This document shows, in pieces, positions 48,454 through 58,870 of a stretch of 64,000 bases of DNA. A program made the position numbers and the translations under genes. Below the pieces are notes generated by a model. The model made no database searches. It was not told where the DNA came from and saw only the letters and a list, made by a program, of their open reading frames with translations. The stretch is from Isoetes taiwanensis (lineage: Eukaryota; Streptophyta; Lycopodiopsida; Isoetales; Isoetaceae), in the NCBI GenBank assembly GCA_021234155.1, contig JAJEKV010000115.1, positions 1,250,700 to 1,314,699 of the forward strand. Direction: 5' to 3'. Each line of letters opens with the position of its first letter. The first letter of the stretch is position 1.

Positions 48454-50394
48454 ATGATGGAGTCGATTTGGGTGGCCTTGATTTTGTTGCTCATCCAGTT
48501 CAAAGATTGTTGTGGGCAAAACCCATCAAGATCATGTAATGCGTGGGATGTATGTGGTACGTATCGCATATGCACGCAAGGAAAAAATTGTGATTGTCCC
48601 TATTCATTTACCCCAGTTGATGGACGATGCAAATATCAAGGCAACCCTTCGACTGAAGTGTTGGCCCTAACAGGTTTTATCTATATCAATAACACTGACC
48701 ACATTTCAGTTCCCCTTAGCAACATCTCATATTCAGATTGTCTTAATAAGGTCAGTAGTAATGAGGCATCATATTATAAGGCATCATCTCAGGTATGCTA
48801 CCCTGTAAATCCAGTCGGTAGTCTTGTAGCCACTGAGGACTTCAACGACACGGCTTTTTTTCATGTCAGTAGCAAAAATGCAAAATCCTGTGATGGTCCA
48901 TATCTGTGTGGAAGTTATGGCATTTGTAACAACGATAGCCATAGCAGATGCTCTTGCCCTACATCATTTGTTCCAATTGATTCCCAGAATATCTCTAAGG
49001 GATGCACTCAGTTAAGTAATTCTAGCGCAGGTTTTCTCAATTTTATTGGAGTGAGTTATTCTTCATACCAGCTTCCCAACGATGTCTCGTATGATACCAA
49101 TGCTTCCGATTGCATGAAAATTTGTGAGGGGAATTCTAACTGCCTGGTAGTATTCAGTCAAGCTAATAAGACCTGTTTCAAAATTTTCGGCCAGGTGGGT
49201 ACTCTTGCCAATGTTACCAACAGTACATTTGTGACATATCTGTGGGTTAATAAAACAGAGACGAATAAAACAAATCCCAATCCTGATGCACTTTCTGCAA
49301 AGGCTTTGGCAGGGATCATTGTGGGAATAATATTGTTTATAGTTTGTCTTATTGCTCTGGTTTGGTGCTATTTGGTCATATGTCGAATCCAGAGAGTTAA
49401 AAATAACATTGAACATGAGGAGCCTTTAAATCGTGTACAGAACTGTGACCATGAAGAAAAGGATATTAGGGCATATCAAAAGCAAGAAGGATGCAAGGAT
49501 GTTAGTAGAAACCTTGAAAGTGGCTTAAAAGTGTATTCTTCTTCACAAATACAAGGGATGACAAAAGATTACAAAGATAAAGTTCGTGAAGATGGATTTG
49601 CAGCTGTATATAAAGCTCAGTCTCAAAATGGAATGCATTTAATTGTTAAAGTGCTGAAAACTACAGGGGATTTTTCTGCTGAAATTTCTACCATCTCCCA
49701 AATGCATCATACTAATCTGGTTCAGCTTCTTGGCTATTGCAACCAAGGATCTCACAGAGTTCTTGTGTATGAATATGTAGTGAATGATTCATTAGATGCA
49801 TGGATATTTAACAACATCATTAGCCCAATGAGTTGGAAAAAGAGATTCAACATCATTACAGGAATTGCATCAGGAATGGCTTACCTTCATGAGCAGCAAG
49901 TTCTTCATCTGGATCTGAAGGCCCAAAACATCTTTGTGGATGCCCAATTTCATGCTAAAATTGGGCTTTTTGGTCTCAACACATTGCGGGATAATCCAAT
50001 CGGAAGTCCAGAGTATGTTGCTCCAGAGTACTTTATTGGAACAGATCGAAATGGCAAGATGGACGTGTACAGTTTTGGTGTGATCCTCTTAGAAATTGTT
50101 AGTGCAGAAAGAGTGGTGAATCTTCCAGGGCAATCGGTTATTGATGCCATTGCAAATTGTGGAAATGAAGAATTCTTCCCCAGTGACCTTGTGGACAAAG
50201 CTATCCAAAATTCTGTGGATAAAGTGCAAGCCAAAATAGTGATCCAAGTTGCATTCTCCTGCCTGCAGCGGGATCCTGAGAAACGGCCTTCCATGGCTGA
50301 TGCGCTTCTTATGCTGGAGGCTAAATCACCACTTCCACTTACGCCCTCCACTCAGGATATCATGCTTCAGCAGTGCTGCACTTTCAAACCCTAA
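48454..50394 (+). CDS. Receptor-like pseudokinase with two EGF/PAN modules
   Basis: This intronless gene encodes 646 aa related to kinase 1. A signal peptide (MMESIWVALILLLIQFKDCC) is followed by two cysteine-rich modules. The first is around CNAWDVCGTYRICTQGKNCDCP. The second is around CDGPYLCGSYGICNNDSHSRC, with a PAN-like DCMKICEGNSNCLVVF tail. Several NxS/T glycosylation sites are present. A transmembrane helix lies at about 286-310 (ALAGIIVGIILFIVCLIALV). The kinase domain runs from about 370 to 630. Lys399 and the HLDLKAQN Asp487 are present. The glycine loop is degraded (Arg378, Asp380 replace glycines) and the DFG Asp is Leu505 (GLFGLN), so magnesium-dependent phosphotransfer is unlikely. 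APE and the C-lobe are intact. The long uninterrupted frame argues for selection as a pseudokinase, acting perhaps as a partner of an active receptor. The start could also be the second Met. Confidence 0.88.
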   Translation: MMESIWVALILLLIQFKDCCGQNPSRSCNAWDVCGTYRICTQGKNCDCPYSFTPVDGRCKYQGNPSTEVLALTGFIYINNTDHISVPLSNISYSDCLNKVSSNEASYYKASSQVCYPVNPVGSLVATEDFNDTAFFHVSSKNAKSCDGPYLCGSYGICNNDSHSRCSCPTSFVPIDSQNISKGCTQLSNSSAGFLNFIGVSYSSYQLPNDVSYDTNASDCMKICEGNSNCLVVFSQANKTCFKIFGQVGTLANVTNSTFVTYLWVNKTETNKTNPNPDALSAKALAGIIVGIILFIVCLIALVWCYLVICRIQRVKNNIEHEEPLNRVQNCDHEEKDIRAYQKQEGCKDVSRNLESGLKVYSSSQIQGMTKDYKDKVREDGFAAVYKAQSQNGMHLIVKVLKTTGDFSAEISTISQMHHTNLVQLLGYCNQGSHRVLVYEYVVNDSLDAWIFNNIISPMSWKKRFNIITGIASGMAYLHEQQVLHLDLKAQNIFVDAQFHAKIGLFGLNTLRDNPIGSPEYVAPEYFIGTDRNGKMDVYSFGVILLEIVSAERVVNLPGQSVIDAIANCGNEEFFPSDLVDKAIQNSVDKVQAKIVIQVAFSCLQRDPEKRPSMADALLMLEAKSPLPLTPSTQDIMLQQCCTFKP

Positions 50395-50551
50395 CGAATG
50401 CATTGCTCTTTATTCTCGTTCGTTTTCCAAGGTTTAAAATATGCTGTCTCACGAAGGATTAAATGAATTTTATGATAGCTCGGGATCATTTGGCTATTTC
50501 TCTGAGTACCTAATATGAATATGTTTATTGTGCCAGGAGGATGATTGAAAA

Positions 50552-51570
50552 GGGAAAATTATAAAAATGCCCTTGTATTTTTAAATATTTATGAAAATGT
50601 CTCTGTATTTTCTTAATTTATTAAAATGCCCCTACTTGGTCTTATTCCAACGGTCCTTATATCGCATGAAAGATCCCGTCCCACCTAGACAATTTTTTGT
50701 TTGGAGATCACTTTGCATCAAAGACAATTTTGGAGGTGGCCTATTCTACAATAGAGTATTTAATTTAGGGCTGTTGCTTCCAGTCAGCAGAGATTTAGAT
50801 GGAACTCAAATTGTTTCTCTATATAGCTTTCAAATTAGGCAAAGCTACAAGAGATTCAAATTAGGCAAAGCTACAAGAGAGCGTCTTTTGCTGGTAGCTT
50901 CCACTCATGGAAATTCTAATTTATAACAGAGAAAAATATTTGTTTCTTACTTCAAAACATGCAAAGAGCTCCAACTGGGCCGGGACCTTATTGAAAAATG
51001 CAATGATGGGTAGTGGGAATGGCCCTCAATACAAAAAAAGTTCACCGATGTTGGAACATAATAAGGATCAATTGGACATCTGGGTTTCAAAAAATGAAGA
51101 AGCTGGAGCTTCCTTTTCTTCCTCCAAGTTCATCAAATAAGAAAAGCCCCAATTTGGCTATGGCAATTTTGGCAACCAAATCCACAGAATTTCTGGGCCT
51201 CAAACCCACTTTCTAAGCCCAATTTTTGCCCAAATTCTCGGAGGATCCGAGCCTAGCTAGATCCAGAACAATTTAGAGATGTTTTCAACTGCGGAAAAAT
51301 GTGATGGAGCGGTTGCACAAGGGGAACTTTAGATGTGAAAGGATCGAGTACACACCATGGCTATGGCGCAATTAGGATAGAAAAGGGAAGCTTAAAGCTT
51401 GATCTGAACCTCATTTATTGCCTGGCCCTTAGTTGCCTTGGAGAAGGAAAACATAGGCCCATCCTTGTTTGTAGACGAAAAGATAGGGCAACTAGATAAT
51501 TTACAAAAATACAAGGGCATTTTAGTAATTCCTATAAAATACAGCAGCATTTTTTATAGTTTTTCTTTAA
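50552..51570. mobile_element. Non-autonomous DNA element with long inverted repeats
   Basis: The left end (about 50552-50640) reads AAAATTATAAAAATGCCCTT, then GTATTTTTAAAT and further AAAATG.C..TGTATTTT units. The right end (about 51485-51570), reverse-complemented, reads ACTATAAAAAATGCTGCTGT and AAAATGCCCTTGTATTTTTG. Both ends therefore carry inverted arms of roughly 85 bp, each containing repeated AAAATGCCC(T/C)TGTATTTT units. The interior encodes nothing recognisable and has a 23-bp duplication (ATTCAAATTAGGCAAAGCTA) near 50835-50880. Long terminal inverted repeats suggest a Mutator-like non-autonomous element. A 9-bp target duplication was not found. Confidence 0.6.
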
Positions 51571-52720
51571 AAAAAATCATTTAAATTCAATGGACTCTTA
51601 CCTGACAATAATGACTTCCATTTCATGGGGGCATCTTGTGCTTGCACATGATTGTTTTTATTACCTCGCAATAAAAAATATCAAAAGCCATCAATTATAC
51701 ATACCTAACAGTGTTTCTTGTTACATGCCAAGTATGGTTTTAAATTGCTTACTTTGAGTACTCCATGCATCGGAAATCATACTGTAAATATCTTAAAATC
51801 CTTCTAAACAACATCATCCTATACTGATCTGCAACAAAAACGAGAAACCAACTTAGGAGTTCAACACATAGCTAAAAAGAAGGAACTCTTATGCACATAC
51901 CTGAATTACTACCCATTTAAACTGATCCAATCGAGACATTTGAAATAATGTTGCAGCATGTTGGGACTCAAATATTTGAGCCATGCATACAAATCTCCAA
52001 CTTTAAAAGTGCACCAAACGAGGAGGGGAGAAATGGACGCGCTATTTTCTTTGGAAAATTTGTCTTTTTTCCTAATTTTTTTCATTCAAAGTACTTTCTT
52101 GGCCAACCTTCCTCAAAGAATTTGAAATTTGCTCTCTCTGATCCCAATTTCCTTGAATCTATTTTCTAGCCCTCTGGAGGTTCATGAGCTACAGATGGAC
52201 ATAAAAATCTTTGCCATTCTAATCGATGGAGACAGCTTAACCTGTGGTTTCTTTTCTGGCACTTCCTTTCAACTTTGGGGTTCTCTTATAACTCATCAAA
52301 CATTTCCTGAAAATCATTTCCATCATGAATATTCATTTGTTCCAAGCTGTGAAGAAGATGAAACCCAAATTACAGAATCTTGGTTGGAGGAATTTATTGG
52401 AGATAAGAACTGTCCGGCTGCAGGAACTTTTCGAGTTCATTGTGATTGGAATGAACACTACATTTATGTACAAGTTTTCTCTGCGTAATTATATTAGCCT
52501 AAATTAAGTGGATAGATTAAGCTTTGTTGCAATTGAGAGGTTTCATTTTAGTCTAATTCTAGCTTTTCCCTTGCTTTTGCTAAATTTTTCTCCCCCTTGT
52601 TGGATTCACTTAAGCCTCATGATTATGGAAATTCAAAAGCAATTTAACCTAAATGCCAAAAGTCTACCTTTTGTTCACTGTTTTTTTGTTGTTTCAAGAA
52701 GATGATCAGTCTTGATTACT
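51571..52720. other. Noncoding or unrecognised
   Basis: A 119-codon plus frame (52129-52488) ends with a segment containing HHEYSFVPSCEEDETQITES and RVHCDWNEHYIYVQVFSA. The composition is protein-like, but no family is recognised and no neighbouring exon can be identified. The rest is AT-rich. Confidence 0.35.
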
Positions 52721-52724
52721 CGCA

Positions 52725-52999
52725 GGGTGAAAGCATGTTAGGGCCTACATAAAAAATTACCAAAAAGGTACTTTTCTGTGTACTTCTGTGCAAGTACATA
52801 ATTGTATTTTAAAGTACCTAGACTACAAGATTGACTAAAAGAAATTGTGTTATGTTCAAGACTAATAGAACATACATGTTGTAAGGTACTTTGTGATGTC
52901 AAGAAGATGTTAAGAACTCAAATATAGCATCATCTTTGACTACCCAGAGCATTTTCCAGGTAGTTTCCAAAACATGTAGGCTCTAACATGCTCTTACCC
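52725..52999. mobile_element. MITE copy 2, 275 bp
   Basis: Starts GGGTGAAAGCATGTTAGGGC and ends with the reverse complement of GGGTAAGAGCATGTTAGAGC. Both flanks carry CGCA (52721-52724 and 53000-53003), a 4-bp target-site duplication. The interior is noncoding with several GTAC sites. It belongs to the same family as the copies at 30944 and 60799, but is shorter and more diverged. Confidence 0.85.
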
Positions 53000-53003
53000 C
53001 GCA

Positions 53004-54278
53004 AACTAACAGGAAACTCGTGCCCATGCCAGATAATTAGTGACAAGACACAATGCCATTGGAGGCCAGATACCATCCTTGTCAGATGGAACAAACCTGT
53101 AGAGCTTGCGATGATAGGATTTTTGCAAATAAATATCGAATCCTCTCCCTTTTTTCGGGCCTCCTGTTGTGTGACATGTTGCGCGATTCCATCTCATGCT
53201 ACCTTCATCTGGAATCCCTAAATATTAATACCTGCCATCCTCCGATATTTTATTTAATGCTACCAGCCGTCCGTACTCGGGTTCCTCCTCCCATCTATCC
53301 AGCAAATGACACATGGCCTAAGATATTCATAGCCGTGTGGAACGCGATTCCCGAATCCAGTATCGGATTCACGTATTTTGATGATTCCGGAGAAAGGGCA
53401 AAAGTGGCGTCGGTTATTAAATCTTCTCCCTCTCAAATGCAACGTAATCATGTAGGTATTTCAATTGTTCAGTTGGTCCCCTTCTCTCGTTCCCCTTATT
53501 TGTGGATGCTCGCCTTATTCCTTTGAAAGCCCGACTCTAGCCGACCCCTTGTTCTCAAGGCGGCTGTGCCTGATACGGCGTGGGGGTCGCGCCTCCCAAC
53601 CATGGATCAAAAAAGCTCCTAGCATGCCGTGAAAACTTGTTGAAAAGCGATGGAAAATGGTGATCTCCCTCGATAAAGAGTTTGCATGGTCATCGCCTTT
53701 CCTTCTATTTTGATTTCTCAGTAGTTGTTCTTGAGAAATCTTAGGTGGGTTGTATATTTAGTCTGTTTGTGAACTTGCAAAAGCTTGGAGGCCATGGCGA
53801 CGCGTCCAATCTTCCAGGCTTTTGGGTGATTCCTAGCTTGGGAGCTTTGAATTTTACTTGGACTCACCATCGTCGCCCTAATCTCTTGTTAACACAGCTT
53901 TTTGATCGCCACTTCGCCTTCATTTGGTATTCTGTCTTGGATATCGCAGATCAATTCGTTGGGATGTCTTATACCCACGCCCCACTAGTAATCCCTTCCC
54001 GCTTCACCTTCCCCCAAATGCACACTGGACGATCTATGATGAGCTGCAAATCTCTTAGTTATTATCACAAGGAAGGAGAGGGGAACACCTGCGAGCAAGC
54101 TCGGGAATACTCCGCAGCAAGCCCACATTACCGATCAATAGAGCTGGTGTGCCATGCCAATATATTGCAACTAGGAGCAGTTGCTGGCTATGGCATAAGC
54201 TAAAACTTATAAATGATACACTCTGTAGCAATGAGAGAATAACCCAAAAGTACGCCATTGTTACATTCCACACCATTC
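53004..54278. other. Unrecognised sequence
   Basis: Open frames at 53053-53526 and 53745-54203 encode no domain I can name. Base composition is somewhat richer in G+C from 53250 to 54100 than the flanks, suggesting decayed coding DNA of unknown origin. Confidence 0.35.
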
Positions 54279-55910
54279 AGTTCCTTTTCCATTTGCTCCA
54301 CCTTCTTTTTACCCTCCCCCCCTCCTTTTTTTTCCCTTTTCCTCATTTTCCTTATTTTCTTTCTTGGGGTTTTTTTTTCCTTTTTTTCCTTTGTTCTCAC
54401 CCCTTTTCTCCCTCTCCAGCTTCCCTTCCTTTTTCCTTTCCCTTTTCCCCCCTGATGGACTTTTTTTCTTCCCCTTTTCCTCGTGCCCTTTTTCCCATTT
54501 CTTCCCCTTCCCCTCTCCTTTTCCCATTCCACATTTTCCCTATTCGCTTGTTTCCTGTGCGCCTTTTCCTCTTTTCCCTACCCTTTTTCTTTTCCCTTCT
54601 CCCCACCCTTTTCTTCCATTCCATTTTCCTCCTTTTCCCACCTTTTTCCTCTTCCCTATTCTCGGTTGCCCTTTTTTCCCTTTTCCCTCTCTTTTTTATT
54701 TTCTCTTTCGCTTTTCCTTTTCCCATGCCACTTTTCCTTCCCTTCCTTTTTACTCACCCCTTTCCCTCTTTCCCTTTTTCCCATGCTCTTTTTTTCCGCT
54801 TCCCTTTTCCCCTTTTTCCCATCCCTTTCCCTCTTTCCCTCTTCCCCTTTTCTATGCCTCCCTTTTCCGGTTCCATTTCCCCCTACCTTTTTCTTTTCTA
54901 TTTTCCATGCCCTTCTCACACCCTTTTCCTCTTCCCTTTTTTCCCTTCCCTTTTCCTCCTTTCCCCCACCCTTTCCCTCTTCCCTTTTTCCTTCCCTTTC
55001 CCCCCTCTTTTCTATTCCCTTTCCTTTACCTTTTCACATGCCATTTTGCCCTTCCCTTTTCCCCTTCCCCCGCCTTTCCCTTTTTCCTTTTACATTTTTC
55101 CATTTTCTTTTCTCTCCCCTCCCCTTGATTCCCCTCCCCTTCCTTTCCCTTCCCTTTCCCTTTTCCCATGGCATTTTCCCTTCCTCCTCTTCACATCCTT
55201 TCTCTCTTACCTTTTTTTTCATTACACTTTTTCCCTTCCATTTCTCCCTCTCCCCTCCCCCCTCCCTTTTCCTTTTCTCTTTCCCTTTCTCGTTTTTTTA
55301 TGCCATTTTCTCCACCTTTTTCCTCTATCCCTTTTTCCCTTCCCTTTTCGCACCCTTTCCTTCTTCCCTTTTTCCCCACTAGTTTTTCCATCACTTTCCT
55401 CCTCTTTTTGTTCTTTTCCTTTCCCCTCCCCTTTTCCTCTTTTCCCTACCCTTTCCCTCTTCCCTTTCCAAGTGTCCTCCCCGCCCCTTTCTTTTCCTTC
55501 CCTCGCCCCACCCTTTTCCTTTTCCCCTTTTTCCCGTGCCTTTTTTACCTTCCCTTTTCCGCATGTCCACCCTTTCCATCTTTCCCTTTCTCGGTGTCAT
55601 TTTTCCATTTCCTTTCTCCCTTCCCTTTCTTTTCCTTTCTCTTTCCCTTTTCCTTTGCCCTTTTTCCCTTCTTTTTTCTTCTTTCCCTTTTCCCCATGCC
55701 TTTTTTTGCCTTTTTCCTTTTCCCTTTTTTTCGGTGCCTTTTTTCCTTTCCCTTTTCCTCATGTCCACCCTTTTCTGTCTTTCCCTTTTCTCGATGTTCT
55801 TTTTTCCTTCCCTTTCTTTCCCTTTCCGTTGCCTTTTTTTCCCTTTCCCCATGCCTTTTTGCCCTTTACTTTTCCCCTTTCCTCCTCCCTTTTCCTTTTC
55901 CCTTTCCTCT
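54279..55910. repeat. 1.6-kb polypyrimidine tract
   Basis: On the plus strand the sequence is almost wholly C and T in runs such as TTTTCCCTTCCC, broken only by scattered words like CATGCC, CACCC and ATGTCCACC. Some longer segments recur with a period near 200 bp: CATGTCCACCCTTT..TCTTTCCC occurs at about 55561 and 55760. The 587-codon frame across it (Phe-Pro-Ser-Leu only) and the Lys/Glu/Gly/Arg frames on the other strand are composition artefacts. Such tracts can form intramolecular triplex (H-DNA). Confidence 0.9.
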
Positions 55911-58229
55911 AAAGAGATCAAACCATGGCCAATCGCGGTGGTGGGAAGTCATGTCATAAATCACAACCCTTGGATGCAATCAAATGATCTAAGCCATCCA
56001 AATTAGGGTTTGCTTCATGACATACATACGCTATAATTTTATAATATAAAAAGATGGGGGAGGGTCCCTCTACCAGGTCTTCTACTTGGGCTTTATCTAC
56101 CGGCTCCAGTAGCGGGAGCAGGAAGAGGTGCAGGAAAGATAGGCAAGCCGCACTGCCGTCTCAGTTTATTGTAAGCTTTACTCCTTTCTAGATGCAGCAC
56201 AAGTCTTCCGTAAGGTTTTGATTGAAATCAATGAATTGGACTATTGCAGAGAACCATGTAGCATCTCTCGCCTTTGTGCTTAGATCGCAGGGGTGGGCTG
56301 GAAAGTTTCTCTTGGATGGTGGGGTTTTTTTTTTCATACGGAATTCCTGCTCATTTTAAAGGCCTATCCATATGCCCATAAGATAATAGAAGATAATGGG
56401 TCAAGATACCTCAAATGGGTACTGTCATGGGGATCACACCCATACAAAGTATTTTTTTGTTTTTTCTGGAGTAGAGAAGATAACTGTTCATAATCTTGCT
56501 ATTATAACTGTTCCTATTACGACATAGATTGTGTTCACATGGGGCTGCATTGTGTGTCTTTCTCTGAATATGACACATGACTATTAGAGAAGATATAATA
56601 TGTAACCTATAATATGAGGTATGAGGGATAATCTGACATGTAATTATTTCTTTTATTTATTTAAGGTTATTGTAGCGTTCATTTATTTCAGGGGTAAGTT
56701 AATACAGGGCGTTAATATAGGGTTAATCAATAATTAACAGTTGATACAAGCTGAACCTTATACTAAGTTAAGAGCCCATGAGTTCAGTTAATGGGCCCTA
56801 AGTGTAGGTGTGCACACATTTTTTTATAACATTTTTCACTCGAATATATAGCAAAATAACAGGGGATCCCAGGGAGATTTGATACAAATATAATTTCTGA
56901 AACTATAGACCTTATCCCTAAAATAATTCAATGGGTTGTTATAGAAAAAACATTGATTTAAGATAAACAATAATCACGTTAGTCCACTGTTTAGTTTGGT
57001 TAATATAGTTTTATTAGGACATTGAGTTATTTTGGTAGAGGTTCGAGCCCCTGAACTTCATATTCTAAAACCTATAGAGGCTCGATATACCATCAAAACC
57101 TTAGGCAAACTCATATTTGACATCTCAAAATCATTGGTGCCCCCAATCATACAAGCGAAACGAGAAGTTCCCAGAGGCTCCAACATATGGTCTGGGCTGT
57201 AGGATTGACAAATCCGACGATGTGGTAGTCTAGGGTGCATCTTGTTTACTAAGATCTTGTTTCGTCAAAACTCATGGGCCATGTCGAATAAGAGGTGGTT
57301 TGCTTTCCTTTTCGATTCGTCATAACTTAGGCATTATTTCTTTGTGCTTAGTGTCTCACACTCTCCCGTCAAATGCCTCCATAAAGAATGGGCAATATTC
57401 TTGAAAATGTGCATTAGATCTAACAAGTGTACAATTTTTAGGTCCGAACAATAGCCTAATCGATAGAACATTGACAATCTCTTCATTCAAGGTGGAGGGG
57501 AGTTGAAGGTTCTATTGTTCCATCAATCCTAGACTCACGAGAGGCCCACACCAGTACTTGTACACCCATTTGCCCATGAAGAAGCGCAGACTTATAGCTT
57601 CCATTCGCATGGGTGCCCATCCGCATTGAAACAGAATGTTGGGCTCGGGAAGCACGAGAGGAAAGGCTTTGCCAGTGTTGCCACTAGGGCGCCATTGAGG
57701 ATGAATCTCATGCCCTCCAGATCGGCCCAGCATTTGCCCATATCCGAGAGCGGTATGTTCGATTACTAGTGCCTGGCCAACCATTGCATGAATTATTGAA
57801 TACGGCCGATTGGGTTTGTTGGGGTCATACCTCCGGGGAGGTTATGGATGCACGACTCGCCAGTGTCCTCCCGAGAGTTTTGAACTGTCTTTATACATTT
57901 GTATGCAAATGATGCCGGTATACTTATTACTGCTAAGGTTTTTCCCTTGAAAACCCTTCAAGGCGGGGTTTTTTTTAATCCTGACAGTAATACGCTTGCT
58001 GCTCTCTTTTTGTTTGGGTCCCATAGGCCAATTGGTCTCCGTGGACGATAAAAAATCTATTCTATTCTATTCTATTCTAACCAATCTTTAGGAGTTAATG
58101 CTTTTGTTTATTTTGTTGTGTCGTTACCACGAAGCGAATAACTATTTGGCAAATACTTTTGATGCCCCCTGTAAATAATTTTTTTTTTAAATTTTTTGAG
58201 TTATACGAGGGCACTTGATCACCACATGA
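55911..58229. other. Noncoding, nothing recognised
   Basis: No domain is recognised in any frame. A (TCTAT)n tract lies at 58056-58079. The minus frame at 57784-57512 has a protein-like composition but no identifiable family. Confidence 0.45.
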
Positions 58230-58870
58230 TCACAAGCACCTATAGTTTGCAAGCCTATACGACCCATAAATAAGTATTAATATGTCGTTAAACCAAAAAT
58301 AAACATTAAAATTGATACCTGAGGCTACACAAAACTTGGGATAATCGTGGACGGTAATGTGTAAGATCCCATGAAATGTAAGGACATGGGGCTCCTTCAC
58401 CATGTCGCACATGTCTTGCAATGTCTCTTTTATTCCTTTCCACAATGTCTCTAGCTCCTCAACGAGGGGCTCCATGTAAAGATCTATATTTTTCACTTGA
58501 TACTTCTCTATTGAAAGATATATGAGAAAAATACATAGAAACAAAGTGAAGCATAAGAAAGATCTTAAATAACTCAAGCACAAACATGCATGTTACAATA
58601 AGTGTCAAGTTGCCATCCAAGGTGGAATGTTGTAATTGATAATAATAATGGGCCAAACACTATGTGAGGATGACATTGTACCAAATGGAATACCATCCAT
58701 TTAGTTCCTCCATTAAAATTGGCCATTTGTCTTCAATGTGCATATCTGCAATGTCTTCAAGGCTTTGCCATCTGCAGGAATTCTCATGATGCCATCTTTG
58801 CTCCCATGTGTTGCATAGAAATCCATAAATGCTGCGAGTGATGGCAACCTAAACATGTGATGTAAACGAG
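58230..58870 (-). pseudogene. CACTA (En/Spm) TNP2-like transposase fragment
   Basis: Reading the minus strand from about 58850: IMRIPADGKALKTL (the V.P.DG.AWKH region), then NYNIPPWMAT near 58640, then YQVKNIDLYMEPLVEELETL followed by WKGI and LTFHGILHITVHDYPKFCVASG (58583-58290). The order and spacing match the Transposase_21/TNP2 domain of CACTA elements, including the NIDVYL.PL..EL..LW and W.I.DFPA-like segments. Frames change several times and neither the catalytic end nor the terminal CACTA repeats are found. The transposase acts on DNA ends in the nucleus; this is a dead fragment. Confidence 0.75.

Noticed and set aside
54149-55912. 587-codon open frame on the plus strand and long basic frames on the minus strand
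   Set aside because: Only Phe, Pro, Ser and Leu (or Lys, Glu, Gly, Arg) are encoded; this is the consequence of a polypyrimidine tract lacking stop codons.
57030-57060. GGTTCGAGCCC, a B-box match
   Set aside because: No D-arm, anticodon arm or acceptor stem at the right distance; treated as chance.
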